This document shows positions 7,807 to 16,618 of a DNA stretch of 64,000 nt, one piece after another. Below the pieces are notes generated by a model. The model had not been told where the DNA came from, made no database searches, and worked only from the letters and a program-made list of their open reading frames with translations. A program made the translations under genes and the position numbers. The DNA lies in NCBI RefSeq assembly GCF_007995245.1, contig NZ_VCBA01000003.1, positions 186,432 to 250,431 on the forward strand, written 5' to 3'. Position 1 is the first letter of the stretch. Each line of letters starts with the position of its first letter. Origin of the DNA: Tateyamaria sp. syn59. Lineage in GTDB: Bacteria; Pseudomonadota; Alphaproteobacteria; Rhodobacterales; Rhodobacteraceae.

Positions 7807-9102
7807 ATGCGGCGGTTTATCCTGTTTGCGGCCTGCTTCATCCTTGGCGGTTGTGCGGTCGGTATCAACCTTGCACCGCCCCCGAACCTCTACCGCACTG
7901 GTGAGAATTATCCCGACGACCTTGTGCCCGAAGTCTGGCGCACGGCGGAGCCCAAGATCTTCTACATGACCGACCGCGCCCCCAACGGGCAGAGCTATGG
8001 CGCAAGCCGGTCGGATTCGATGGCGTTTGGGGCGGCGACGGTCAAATTTGGGCGCGATCTGGGCTGGGAAGAGCTGCTGGAGCGCACGCGCGCGGATTCC
8101 GACCAACGGGTGTCGAGCCTGTGGGTCCCCGAATTCGAAGAGGTCGTGCGGTTCGAGACAACGCCGCTGCCCTATGCCCGCGATGTCGGGCGTCTCACGC
8201 ATCTGCAGGATGCGCTGGATATCTACAACGCGCAGGCCGCCCGCTTTCAGGAGGTGATCGCCAATGAGATCCGGCAAACCGGCAACCGCAGTCTTCTGAT
8301 CTATGTCCACGGCTTTAACAGCGAATTCGAGGACAGCCTGACGACACTGGCCAACATGTGGCACTTTGCCGGGCGCGAATCCGTCCCGATTTCGTTCACC
8401 TGGCCTGCGGGCAACGGGTTTGGCCCGCTGGGCTATTTCCGCGACCGGGACGCGGGTGTGTTTTCGGTCCACCACACCAAGGAATTTCTGCGCATGCTGG
8501 CCGCCATGCCCGAGGTCGACAGCATCGACATCATCGCGCATTCGCGGGGCACAGATGTGGTCACAACCGCCCTGCGGGAGCTGATGATCGAGGCGCGCGG
8601 CGCGGGTATCCACCCCAAGCTGATGCTGAAGACCGGCACGCTGATCATGGCGGCCCCGGATCTGGATGTCGGCATCGTCCGGCAGCGGCTGCAGGCCGAG
8701 AGGTTTTCGGAATCCTTCGAGCAGATCAACCTCTACATCAATCCCCGCGACGCCGCGCTGCGGGTGTCGGCGCTGCTCACACGCTCCACACGCCTTGGTG
8801 CCCTGCGGAACGAGGATTTCGAGGATGGCGAACTTGAGCTCTTGCGCAAGGAGGGACTTGTCCATTTCATCCGGGTCGAGGATGTGCGCGGGGGCTTTGG
8901 CCACGCCTATTTCCGGGACAATCCGGCCGTGCTGTCGGACGTGGTGCTGGCCCTGCGCACGCGCGCCTTTCCGGGTGGCACCTTGCGCCCGCTGGATCAG
9001 GACGAGAGCGGGGTGTGGGTCTTGCACCCGAACTACCCGCTTGAGCGGTTGCCGGACCTGATCAGTGTCGAAGCCCGCACCGCCCGCCGCGAAGAGAGAT
9101 GA
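7807..9102 (+). CDS. Lipoprotein alpha/beta hydrolase (DUF900 family)
   Basis: A protein of about 431 residues with a lipoprotein signal (FILFAACFILGGC). The hydrolase core shows YVHGFNSEFEDS (oxyanion-hole region), the nucleophile elbow IAHSRGTD and a late His in GGFGHAYF, as in the DUF900/COG4782 esterase-like family. The ATG at 7807 has GGAAG eight bases upstream; an in-frame ATG at 7792 would add five residues. The substrate is unknown; an envelope lipid or ester is plausible. The stop overlaps the next ATG, so it is coupled to the MOSC gene. Confidence 0.85.
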   Translation: MRRFILFAACFILGGCAVGINLAPPPNLYRTGENYPDDLVPEVWRTAEPKIFYMTDRAPNGQSYGASRSDSMAFGAATVKFGRDLGWEELLERTRADSDQRVSSLWVPEFEEVVRFETTPLPYARDVGRLTHLQDALDIYNAQAARFQEVIANEIRQTGNRSLLIYVHGFNSEFEDSLTTLANMWHFAGRESVPISFTWPAGNGFGPLGYFRDRDAGVFSVHHTKEFLRMLAAMPEVDSIDIIAHSRGTDVVTTALRELMIEARGAGIHPKLMLKTGTLIMAAPDLDVGIVRQRLQAERFSESFEQINLYINPRDAALRVSALLTRSTRLGALRNEDFEDGELELLRKEGLVHFIRVEDVRGGFGHAYFRDNPAVLSDVVLALRTRAFPGGTLRPLDQDESGVWVLHPNYPLERLPDLISVEARTARREER

Positions 9103-9569
9103 GCGAGCTGCACGCAATGATGGCGCGCTGGGCGCAACCCGGTCGCGTGGACTGGATCGGCGCGCGACCCGCGCGTATGGCGGACATCCGGGTTTTGGAG
9201 CAGGCCGACATCACCGAAAGCGGGGTGGATGGCGACCGGGGCCGCGCTGGCAAGCGCGCCGTCACGCTGATGCAGGCCGAACATGTGCCGGTCATCGCGG
9301 CATGCCTCGGCCGCGACACCCTCGATCCCTCGATCTTCCGGCGCAACATCCTGGTGCAGGGGCTGAACCTGAACGGTCTCAAAGGGCGCGAGGTACAGGT
9401 GGGCACGGCCATTGTGCGCATCACCACCATCTGCGCGCCGTGCAGCCTGATGGAGCGGCTTTTGGGCCACGGAGGATACGCCGCTATGCGCGGCCACGGC
9501 GGCTGGTGCGCAGAGGTGCTGACCCCCGGCAGCACCGCACTTGGCGATCAGGTGCGACCGATTGATTGA
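9099..9569 (+). CDS. MOSC domain-containing protein
   Basis: A 156-residue protein matching a stand-alone MOSC domain (molybdenum cofactor sulfurase C-terminal fold): GVDGDRGRAGKRAVTLMQAEH at the N-terminal half, FRRNILVQGLNLNGL, and ICAPCSLME, whose Cys is the expected sulfur/Moco-associated residue. Such small proteins are thought to handle sulfur or the molybdenum cofactor. It overlaps the preceding hydrolase by four bases (ATGA). Confidence 0.85.
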   Translation: MSELHAMMARWAQPGRVDWIGARPARMADIRVLEQADITESGVDGDRGRAGKRAVTLMQAEHVPVIAACLGRDTLDPSIFRRNILVQGLNLNGLKGREVQVGTAIVRITTICAPCSLMERLLGHGGYAAMRGHGGWCAEVLTPGSTALGDQVRPID

Positions 9570-9623
9570 CAACACGCGCGCTTTGGCGTCCGTTCACGCG
9601 GTTTCAACCCTTTGGACCATCAC

Positions 9624-10241
9624 GTGACCCACGCCCCATTTCCAATGGCCAGACCGGGCCAGATCATAGGCCTTTTGGGCGGGTCGTTTGATCCGGCTCA
9701 TGACGGGCATGCGCATATCACATGCGAGGCGATGAAACGGTTTGGTTTGACCCGCGTTTGGTGGCTGGTGTCGCCGGGCAACCCGCTCAAGGCCAAGGGG
9801 CCTGCGCCGTTGGCGCGCCGCATGGTGCGGGCGCGGCAGGTCATGCAGCACCCGCGCGTCACCGTGACGGACATCGAGGCGCGGCTTGGCACCCGCTACA
9901 CCGCCCAGACCATCGCAGCCCTGCAGGCCCGGTATCCGGGTGTGCGTTTCGTCTGGCTGATGGGCGCCGACAATCTGGCCCAGTTCCACCGCTGGCAGGA
10001 TTGGACGTGGATCATGGAAAACGCGCCCGTGGGAGTGCTGGCCCGCCCCGGCGACCGCATTTCGGCCCGGATGAGCCCCGCAGCCAGGCTTTATCGTCAC
10101 CACCGGATTTCGGCGCGCGCCAGCCAGCTTTTGGGTCGCTCGGATGCACCGGCCTGGTGTTTTGTGAATGTCGCGATGACAGCGCAATCGTCGAGTGCGA
10201 TCCGGGCGCGGGGCGGTTGGGCCACGTCTTCGGATTTGTGA
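9624..10241 (+). CDS. nadD: Nicotinate-nucleotide adenylyltransferase
   Basis: An enzyme of about 205 residues that adenylates nicotinate mononucleotide in NAD synthesis. The nucleotidyltransferase motif [11 protein letters not shown] and the C-terminal SSSAIR (ISSTxIR-type) are intact. The start is uncertain: GTG at 9624 ([13 protein letters not shown]) resembles the family N-terminus, while ATG at 9645 and TTG at 9612 are also in frame. dacB follows after 46 bases on the same strand. Confidence 0.9.
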   Translation: MTHAPFPMARPGQIIGLLGGSFDPAHDGHAHITCEAMKRFGLTRVWWLVSPGNPLKAKGPAPLARRMVRARQVMQHPRVTVTDIEARLGTRYTAQTIAALQARYPGVRFVWLMGADNLAQFHRWQDWTWIMENAPVGVLARPGDRISARMSPAARLYRHHRISARASQLLGRSDAPAWCFVNVAMTAQSSSAIRARGGWATSSDL

Positions 10242-10287
10242 TCCAAACCTGCTTGTTTGACGGGCAAAGCTGCGCTTACATGCCGGC

Positions 10288-11778
10288 ATGTTGCCGAGAT
10301 TTTCGAGACGTCATTTTTTAGCTGCCCTGGCCTCTACAACGGCCACAACCGCTCTTGCCGCCCCACCAACCGCGTCGCTGCGCCCCAACGCGCGCGGCGG
10401 CGATCATTTCAAGAAGGCCGTTGCCGATCCGCAGGCCATTATCGCCGAGGCACGGCTGGGCGGTCGCGTCTGCTATGCTGTCGCCGACGCCCGGACGGGC
10501 GCCAAGCTCGAAGGCGAGAACGCGAAGATCGGCACGCCACCCGCATCTGTGGCCAAGGCAATCACGGCGCTTTATGCCCTGTCCGTTTTGGGTGCGACGC
10601 ACCGGTTCACGACACGTGTTGTGGCGACGGGCGGCGTGTCGGGCGGGGTTGTGCAGGGTGATCTGGTTCTGGTGGGCGGCGGTGACCCAACACTTGATAC
10701 CAATGCGCTCGCGTCCCTTGCCGCAGCGCTGAAAGGCCAGGGCATTCGCGAGGTGCGCGGAGATTTCAAGGTCGCGGACGGCATGTTTCCGCAGGTGCCC
10801 ACCATCGACAAGGGCCAGCCCGATCACGTGGGCTACAGCCCCGCACTGTCGGGCATCGCGCTGAACTTCAACCGGGTGCATTTCGAATGGAGACGGCAGG
10901 GGTCGCAATATGCCGTGTCGATGGACGCGCGGTCGGACCGCTACCGCCCGGATGTGGCCATGGCGCGCATGGCTGTGACCGAACGACGCGCGCCGGTCTA
11001 CACCTATGCGGATGGCGGGCGCACCGACAATTGGACGGTGGCGCGCGGCGCGCTGGGCAATGGCGGTGCCCGCTGGTTGCCGGTGCGAAAGCCTGCGCTT
11101 TACGCCGGGGACGTGTTCCAGACACTGGCGCGGTCGCAGGGCATCGTTCTGAAGAACCCGCAGGTCGTGACGCGCGCACCACAGGGCACCACGCTGGCCT
11201 CACATCAAAGCGGTGATCTGCGCACGATCTTGCGCGATATGCTGCGCTTTTCCACCAACATCACGGCCGAGATGGTGGGCATGGCCGCGACTGTGAAACG
11301 CAGCGGAAAACCTGCCAGCCTGCGCGCCTCCGCGACCGAGATGAACCGCTGGTCCAAGACGGCTCTCGGCACGTCGAGCATGCGGTTGGTTGATCATTCG
11401 GGCCTTGGGGATGCCAGCAAGATGACGGCCGACGATATGGTGCTGGCGTTGGTGCGCGCCCGCCAGAACAACGTGCTGCGCCCGATCCTGAAACCCATAC
11501 CCATGCTCGACGCGCAACGCCGCGCGATCAGCAACCATCCCATTGACGTGCACGCCAAGACCGGCACTCTGAACTTTGTCTCGGGGCTGGCAGGATACAT
11601 GACAGCGCGGGATGGCACCGAGATGGCCTTTGCCATTTTCGCGGCAGACGAGGCAACGCGCGCGGGCATCAGTCGCGCCAACCGCGAACGCCCGCAAGGC
11701 GCTCGCAGTTGGAACCGGCGCGCCAAGATCATGCAGCAAAAGCTGATTGAACGCTGGGGCGCTGTCTACGGCAGCTAG
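10288..11778 (+). CDS. dacB: D-alanyl-D-alanine carboxypeptidase/endopeptidase (PBP4 type)
   Basis: A 496-residue periplasmic peptidoglycan hydrolase of the S13 family. It begins with a twin-arginine signal (SRRHFLAALAS) and has the three active-site motifs: SVAK at residues 87-90 (nucleophile Ser87), STN in RFSTNITAEM, and KTG in HAKTGTLNFVSG. It trims or cleaves D-Ala cross-links. The Tat-like export signal is notable, since E. coli DacB uses Sec. A pair of REP-like hairpins follows the stop codon. Confidence 0.93.
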   Translation: MLPRFSRRHFLAALASTTATTALAAPPTASLRPNARGGDHFKKAVADPQAIIAEARLGGRVCYAVADARTGAKLEGENAKIGTPPASVAKAITALYALSVLGATHRFTTRVVATGGVSGGVVQGDLVLVGGGDPTLDTNALASLAAALKGQGIREVRGDFKVADGMFPQVPTIDKGQPDHVGYSPALSGIALNFNRVHFEWRRQGSQYAVSMDARSDRYRPDVAMARMAVTERRAPVYTYADGGRTDNWTVARGALGNGGARWLPVRKPALYAGDVFQTLARSQGIVLKNPQVVTRAPQGTTLASHQSGDLRTILRDMLRFSTNITAEMVGMAATVKRSGKPASLRASATEMNRWSKTALGTSSMRLVDHSGLGDASKMTADDMVLALVRARQNNVLRPILKPIPMLDAQRRAISNHPIDVHAKTGTLNFVSGLAGYMTARDGTEMAFAIFAADEATRAGISRANRERPQGARSWNRRAKIMQQKLIERWGAVYGS

Positions 11779-11849
11779 GCGGACGACACGTCCGCCTTAC
11801 GATTGGTGCGCATCTCGGAAGTAGTCGTAAGGCGGATCCTGATCCGCCC
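11778..11849. repeat. Pair of inverted REP-like hairpins (GTAAGGCGGA family)
   Basis: Two palindromic units, 11778-11800 and 11827-11849, face each other with heads GTAAGGCGGA. The second is nearly identical, in opposite orientation, to the unit at 58920-58942. It lies between convergent genes and probably serves as a bidirectional transcript end. Confidence 0.8.
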
Positions 11850-11855
11850 CTCCGA

Positions 11856-13088
11856 CTATGCTGCGTTCTTCATCCGACCCGCATCAATGATGTCAGCCGT
11901 CGCCTGTGCAGTCGCTGCTGACAGGGTCCAGCCCAGATGCCCGTGCCCGGTGTTGTAGTAGACCCCCGGCGTCTTTCCCGGCCCCACCTTCGGCATCATC
12001 GACGGCAGCATGGGGCGCAGCCCCGCCCACGGCACGCAGTGCTCGGTCGACACATCCGGAAAGAACATCTCGCACCACTCCCGCAGGGGGCGGATGCGGT
12101 CGTTGCGGATGTCGAGGTTGTAGCCGTTGAACTCTGCCGTCCCGGCGATGCGGAACCGCTTGCGGCCCAGGCGCGAGGTCACGATCTTGGCCTCATCATC
12201 GAGCAGGCTGACCCAGGGGGCTGCCGCCTGGCTCTCCACGTCATCGAGGTTCACGGTGATCGAGTATCCTTTGACTGGATAGATGTTCACCCGGTCGCCC
12301 AGCTCGGCCGCGATGGCGCGGCTGCCGACCCCGGCGCAGACCACGATGCCGTCGAACCCTTCGGTCTGAACCGCACCGGCGTCGTCCCACGTCAGACGGA
12401 CGCCTGCGCCACTATGGGTCACCTCGGTCACCTTGCTCTTGTAGTGAAACGAAACGCCCATTTTCTCGCACGCATCGCTGAGCGCGCGGGTGTAACGGTG
12501 GATGTCGCCTGTAAAGTCACTCTCTGTATAAAACCCGCCCAGCGTCTCGGCCTGTAGCGCGGGTTCCAGCCGTTGCACTTCGGCCGCTGACACCTCGCGC
12601 CGTTCCAACCCCGCCTTCTCCAGCAGGTCATTCACCCGTCGCGCATGATCGAACTCGGATGGCTTGCGGTAGACGTGCAGGATGCCCCGCTGCTCCATGT
12701 CGAAATCGGCCCCCACCTCGCGCGCGAACTCCAAAAGGTGTTCTCGCGCCGCGATGGCCAGCCGTGCGGTTTCCACCGTGTTGCGCTCGTAATCGGGGAT
12801 GTTGCCCATGAACTCGGCCATCCAGCTCAGCTTGTGCCAGCTTGGCGTCGGGTTCACGAGCAGCGGGGCGTCGGATTTCATCATCCATTTCAACCCTTTG
12901 AAGATCGTGCCCCAGCGCGTCCACACCTCGGCATTCGAGGCCGACAACTGCCCGCCATTGGCAAAGGACGTCTCCATCGCGGCATAGCGGTTGCGGTCAA
13001 AGACACTGACGGCGTAGCCCCGGCGGGCCAGCGCATAGGCTGTGGTGATCCCGGTTATTCCGGCGCCGATCACGGCAATATGGGTCAT
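11856..13088 (-). CDS. dadA: D-amino acid dehydrogenase / glycine-oxidase-type flavoprotein
   Basis: A 410-residue FAD-dependent oxidoreductase of the DAO/DadA family. The dinucleotide-binding motif is at the N-terminus (AVIGAGITGITTAYALARRG), followed by SFANGGQLSASNAEVW, and the C-terminal FAD-contact segment is YYNTGHGHLGWTLSAATA; these are all DadA hallmarks. It oxidises D-amino acids or glycine-like amines, passing electrons to the respiratory chain. A tandem glycine riboswitch and a good promoter precede it, which argues that glycine or a compound yielding it is physiologically relevant. The dadA symbol is by family, not by proven substrate. Confidence 0.87.
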   Translation of the reverse strand: MTHIAVIGAGITGITTAYALARRGYAVSVFDRNRYAAMETSFANGGQLSASNAEVWTRWGTIFKGLKWMMKSDAPLLVNPTPSWHKLSWMAEFMGNIPDYERNTVETARLAIAAREHLLEFAREVGADFDMEQRGILHVYRKPSEFDHARRVNDLLEKAGLERREVSAAEVQRLEPALQAETLGGFYTESDFTGDIHRYTRALSDACEKMGVSFHYKSKVTEVTHSGAGVRLTWDDAGAVQTEGFDGIVVCAGVGSRAIAAELGDRVNIYPVKGYSITVNLDDVESQAAAPWVSLLDDEAKIVTSRLGRKRFRIAGTAEFNGYNLDIRNDRIRPLREWCEMFFPDVSTEHCVPWAGLRPMLPSMMPKVGPGKTPGVYYNTGHGHLGWTLSAATAQATADIIDAGRMKNAA

Positions 13089-13164
13089 TTGGGGGTCCTC
13101 CCAGGCTCACGGCGATGGCACGGATGCAGGCACGGCACCGCGCCGACCCACATCCCCATCTGTC

Positions 13165-13382
13165 GCGAGACCTGAGAGCTTGACGGCAAGCACCTTGTCA
13201 GGTGCCGGGCGGGCCGCTTTCTCCTTCGGTGGGCCGGATGCCATGAGGTCCGACCACTCTCCAGATCGTCACATTTACCGTCCTGACATGCGTCAGGTTG
13301 GGCGCGACCGGCACGGTTCTGGTGCCTGAGAGTTTCCGGGGCGTTGCTCCTTCGGCGGCGGGGCTGTCCCGCGCTCTCCCAT
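13165..13382 (-). ncRNA. Tandem glycine riboswitch
   Basis: Read on the minus strand, two aptamers are present. The first runs from GGGAGAGCGCGGGAC (13380 down) through CCGAAGGAGCAA to AACTCTCAGGCACC (about 13322). The second runs from TGGAGAGTGG (13263 down) through CCGAAGGAGAAA to AGCTCTCAGGT (about 13168). These are the conserved glycine-aptamer segments in the usual order, joined by a short linker. The downstream gene is the DadA-type flavoprotein, whose start is about 75 bases beyond the second aptamer. Confidence 0.92.
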
Positions 13383-13404
13383 GTCGGCCTCTGCGACTGG
13401 GTTT

Positions 13405-13433
13405 CGTATAGGAAACTTGATTGAGTCGTGCAA
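13405..13433 (-). promoter_or_regulatory. Sigma70-type promoter for the riboswitch-dadA transcript
   Basis: On the minus strand, -35 TTGCAC (13433-13428) and -10 TATACG (13410-13405) are separated by exactly 17 bases. The predicted start is about 13398, just before the first glycine aptamer. Confidence 0.7.
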
Positions 13434-13497
13434 AGGGTTTTGCGCTCACATGCCCTGACATCGACGCGACGGCGCGTATGCGCCCAAATTGCAGGCG

Positions 13498-14976
13498 TCA
13501 GGCCCCGGCCAACGCCAGCGGTTCGGTCTTGCCGCTGACCTCAAGATCCCAGACCGCGTGCCAGTCGGTGCCCGTCCGCGAGATGACCAGCGTATTGCGC
13601 TCGGCCACATAGCGCCCGGCTTGACCGGGCAGGCGACGGATGGTGATGGGCGCCCCCTCCAACGGGTCCTCCCCCAGGGCGGCGAGTGAGCCCAGCACCT
13701 TGGCCCAGGCCAGGGGTGGCGGTCGGTGCGCCACGCCTGAGGCAATCAGCTGGTGCAGCGTGCAATGATCACCCAGCGGCATGGTCGCGCGGGCGGCCAG
13801 ATGGATTTCTCCGGACACGGCGGTGATCCGCGCGCCCGTGTCGGTCGCGATGTCGGTCAGGAGCTGCAGCATCCGCCGCCATTCCTTGCGATGGGCGCGG
13901 CTTTGCCACTGGTCGCGCAAATCGTCCTCGTATTCCTGCATCTTGGGCGTGACGACCATGGCCGCCTCAAGGACGGACAGACGTGGCCCCAGCAGCGGCA
14001 CAGACGATACGAACAGGATGTGAGCGGTGGGTGGCAAGGCGGCAAAGGCGTCCATCATCGACCAGCCTACATCGCCCATCACCTGCCGTCGCGTCCGCTC
14101 GCCGCGCAGGTCGGGGGCAACGATCCGCAGGTCAGGCAGATCGACCCACCAGCCAAGGCTCAGGCCCGTCTTGTCATAAAACCGGCCTGGCATGTCATCG
14201 AGGGTACAGCCATGCTGGAAGATCAGCGTGACCTCGCGCGCGACCTCGTAGAGCGTTTGGCCCACGGGCGAATAGGTGCGTGAGCGGGGGAGAGAGCCCC
14301 AGCCATCGCAGATATCATGGTCGTCCCACTGGCACAGCGCCGGGACACTTGCCGCCAGTTCCATAAAGGCCGGGCAGCTTTCGAAGAACGCTATGTAGCG
14401 TTCGAAAAATCCCCGCCGCAGATGCGCGCGCAGGTCGCGCAGATGGGCACGCTCGGGGTCTTTCGGAACCGAGTCCGGCCAGTCCTCACTCAGCGGATGG
14501 CCCAGTGTCACTTCATCTGCATAGATCTGGTCGCCACCATGCAGGATCAGGTGGAACGGGTTAGCCCGATGATCGTCCCGCAGGCGCGCCCACATGGCGT
14601 TGCGCTCGTCCGGGTCGCGATCCAGATCGCCGTTTTCTTCGCCGTTGCATGAGGCAAAGGCGATGTTCAGATCACCGTCATACCCGGTGCGGATTGTGTG
14701 GCTTTGGCCCAGGGCTTCATAAGTGATTGGCTCTGACACTGGGCCGTCAAACCTTGCGCGCAGCACGCGCCCGTCTGCGTCCGCGGCAATTTCGGTGAAA
14801 GGGTAATGCCCATCTACGCACACCAGCGGCTCGGGCGTGTCGGTGCCGCGCACAAAGACAAGCGCGCTCAGATGCAGCTGTCCGTCGTGTGCGTCGTCCA
14901 GAAAAAGGATTGGACCCAGCAAAGCGTCGCCTTCGTCCAGGGTGGCCGCGTCCGTGCTGATTGTGTCGTCGGTCAT
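13498..14976 (-). CDS. PhoD-like metallophosphatase
   Basis: A 492-residue protein of the alkaline phosphatase D superfamily. Metal-ligand motifs are visible: FASCNGEENGD, HGGDQIYADE, the family-typical QWDDHDICDGWG, and VSGEIHLAAR. No signal peptide is evident, so unlike classical PhoD it appears cytoplasmic; this fits the PhoD-like stand-alone group. The substrate is unknown, with phosphodiesters likely by homology. It diverges from no clear operon partner. Confidence 0.85.
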   Translation of the reverse strand: MTDDTISTDAATLDEGDALLGPILFLDDAHDGQLHLSALVFVRGTDTPEPLVCVDGHYPFTEIAADADGRVLRARFDGPVSEPITYEALGQSHTIRTGYDGDLNIAFASCNGEENGDLDRDPDERNAMWARLRDDHRANPFHLILHGGDQIYADEVTLGHPLSEDWPDSVPKDPERAHLRDLRAHLRRGFFERYIAFFESCPAFMELAASVPALCQWDDHDICDGWGSLPRSRTYSPVGQTLYEVAREVTLIFQHGCTLDDMPGRFYDKTGLSLGWWVDLPDLRIVAPDLRGERTRRQVMGDVGWSMMDAFAALPPTAHILFVSSVPLLGPRLSVLEAAMVVTPKMQEYEDDLRDQWQSRAHRKEWRRMLQLLTDIATDTGARITAVSGEIHLAARATMPLGDHCTLHQLIASGVAHRPPPLAWAKVLGSLAALGEDPLEGAPITIRRLPGQAGRYVAERNTLVISRTGTDWHAVWDLEVSGKTEPLALAGA

Positions 14977-15087
14977 TGGGTTCAGGATCCCGAGATGCGC
15001 ACGTTGCGCGTTGCTGTCGAAATCCTGAACATGATACGCGGGCGCGGCTTTGCAAGGGCGCCTAGCCGCGTCCGAAGGTTCGCGCGA

Positions 15088-15834
15088 TCAGGTCGCGTGC
15101 TGGATGATGTTGCCCTGCAGGTCGTAGACGGCATAGGCCATGTTCATGCCCGGCATGTTGACCCAACCATCGCTGCCGGGAATAACATTGAACGTGACCT
15201 GCCGGTTGCCACCCGATCTGCGATGGGTGAACCAGGGGGCGTTGTCCTTCACACCGCCATTGAATTGAAATGGGGTCGACGCGCCGTTGGCGCAGACGGC
15301 AAAGCGGAAATACTGCAGCCAGGCGACATAGAAACGCTCGTCGCCGTTCTGGTCGCTGAACTCCATTTCAATGTCGACCTCATCCGTCGTGTTAAGGATA
15401 TTCTTCATCTCGTAGGCCGTCTCGACCTCGACGGACACGGCCTTCTTGATGGTGCCCTTGATTGTCCCGGTGATCGTCAGCGATGTCTCCTCGGTGGTCG
15501 AGACGGTTTGTGTCTTGCCGTAGGTGAATTTGGTCGCGGCGCTGGTCGTCCACCACACAGGCTGCAGATAGGTCTGTACCACCGATTGCAGGTTGTCCGG
15601 CAGCCCGGCCTCGTTGTCGTAGATGTTGCCGTAGACGTTGTTCAGGCCCTGCGCCAGCGTGGCATCGCCATAGTTCGTGCGCATGATGAAATTGTCATAT
15701 ACCGTCGCGTCGCGGGAATACTCGACCGCGTTTGACGCATAGTCCACGCTCTTGGCGTTGTCGAAGGTGGTTGGGGGTGTGAGTGGTGTGCCAGTATAGG
15801 TCATGGTCCCTGATCGTACCTCTTTTGGTGTCAT
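15088..15834 (-). CDS. Orphan protein with aerolysin-like beta-hairpin pattern (tentative)
   Basis: A 248-residue protein without a signal peptide or a recognised family. Residues about 103-160 (FTYGKTQTVSTTEETS, then alternating polar/hydrophobic residues through IKKAVSVEVETA) resemble the pore-forming module of aerolysin/ETX-MTX2 proteins, with Ser/Thr-rich alternating strands around a more hydrophobic turn. The N-terminal part is Asn/Tyr-rich. The function is unknown, and the resemblance is by eye. A second start at residue 11 (ATG at 15804) is possible. Upstream lies a 7-bp-stem hairpin (15841-15867). Confidence 0.6.
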   Translation of the reverse strand: MTPKEVRSGTMTYTGTPLTPPTTFDNAKSVDYASNAVEYSRDATVYDNFIMRTNYGDATLAQGLNNVYGNIYDNEAGLPDNLQSVVQTYLQPVWWTTSAATKFTYGKTQTVSTTEETSLTITGTIKGTIKKAVSVEVETAYEMKNILNTTDEVDIEMEFSDQNGDERFYVAWLQYFRFAVCANGASTPFQFNGGVKDNAPWFTHRRSGGNRQVTFNVIPGSDGWVNMPGMNMAYAVYDLQGNIIQHAT

Positions 15835-15840
15835 GTTGTG

Positions 15841-15867
15841 GGGCAGATGTTTTTATGTATTTCTGCC
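15841..15867. repeat. Hairpin upstream of the orphan 15088-15834 gene
   Basis: GGGCAGA and TCTGCCC face each other across about 13 AT-rich bases. It lies in the leader of the orphan gene and could be a regulatory hairpin. Confidence 0.45.
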
Positions 15868-16053
15868 CTACGACACCGTATGCACACGCAAGACGTGTAG
15901 CAACTGAAAGTTGCATTCTGGTCCGATTTTGAGATTTTACAGTGAAATGCTGGCCCTCACGCACGTTGGCGCGCCATAGTTGAGAGCCGTCTACACAGCA
16001 ACGCACGCAACATACGTATGCGTACGCTCGCAATTGGAGCCGATCAGAACGCG

Positions 16054-16476
16054 TTAAAGCGTCAAATGCCGCGCTCGCGCGCCGCGCTCGATGGCTGCGG
16101 CGTGCAGCCGGTCGATGTTCAGCTCATACCGGATTTCTTCCAGCAGCCGCAGCTCGGCTTCCTCGAGCGTCCCGTCCGCAGCCGCGACGTCGCAGGCCAG
16201 CGCATAGGCCGTCTCGAACAGCCGGTCCGGTAGTGCTTCGCGGACCAGCCCAAAGAGGGCGTCGAGCCCGTCTTCCTGTTCGAAGAGGTCAAACACCATC
16301 TGCGCCATCCTGTTCAGCCGGTCGAGATCGTAGCCCGCAAAGACGGGCAGGTTGTTCACGGCCGAGTTGATCTTGACCAGCTCGGCGGTGCGGATGTCTT
16401 CGTCCGACGCGGATACGGCGATCATCATCGCGACCAGCGCGTCCTGTGCGGTCATGGAAAGGGTCGTGTCGGCCAT
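16054..16476 (-). CDS. TerB family tellurite-resistance-like protein
   Basis: A 140-residue, all-helical acidic protein. The two TerB-type acidic repeats are visible: AVSASDEDIRTAELVKI and CDVAAADGTLEEAELRLLEEI, where the Asp/Glu residues bind metal in the family. TerB-domain proteins occur in stress responses; a role in tellurite resistance is not implied for this isolated copy. AAGGA lies upstream of the ATG. Divergent to lysK. Confidence 0.85.
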   Translation of the reverse strand: MADTTLSMTAQDALVAMMIAVSASDEDIRTAELVKINSAVNNLPVFAGYDLDRLNRMAQMVFDLFEQEDGLDALFGLVREALPDRLFETAYALACDVAAADGTLEEAELRLLEEIRYELNIDRLHAAAIERGARARHLTL

Positions 16477-16618
16477 TGTCCGGTATCCTTATTCGGTGCT
16501 TGTCCCCCTCAATATTGACGGCAAAGGCGGCCCGCAATAGGTACCGCCGGGATTGTCCCTGCGAGGACATGTCACAAGGCCGTGCATCGGGCACGTCCCA
16601 CCACATGGGATCAAAAGC

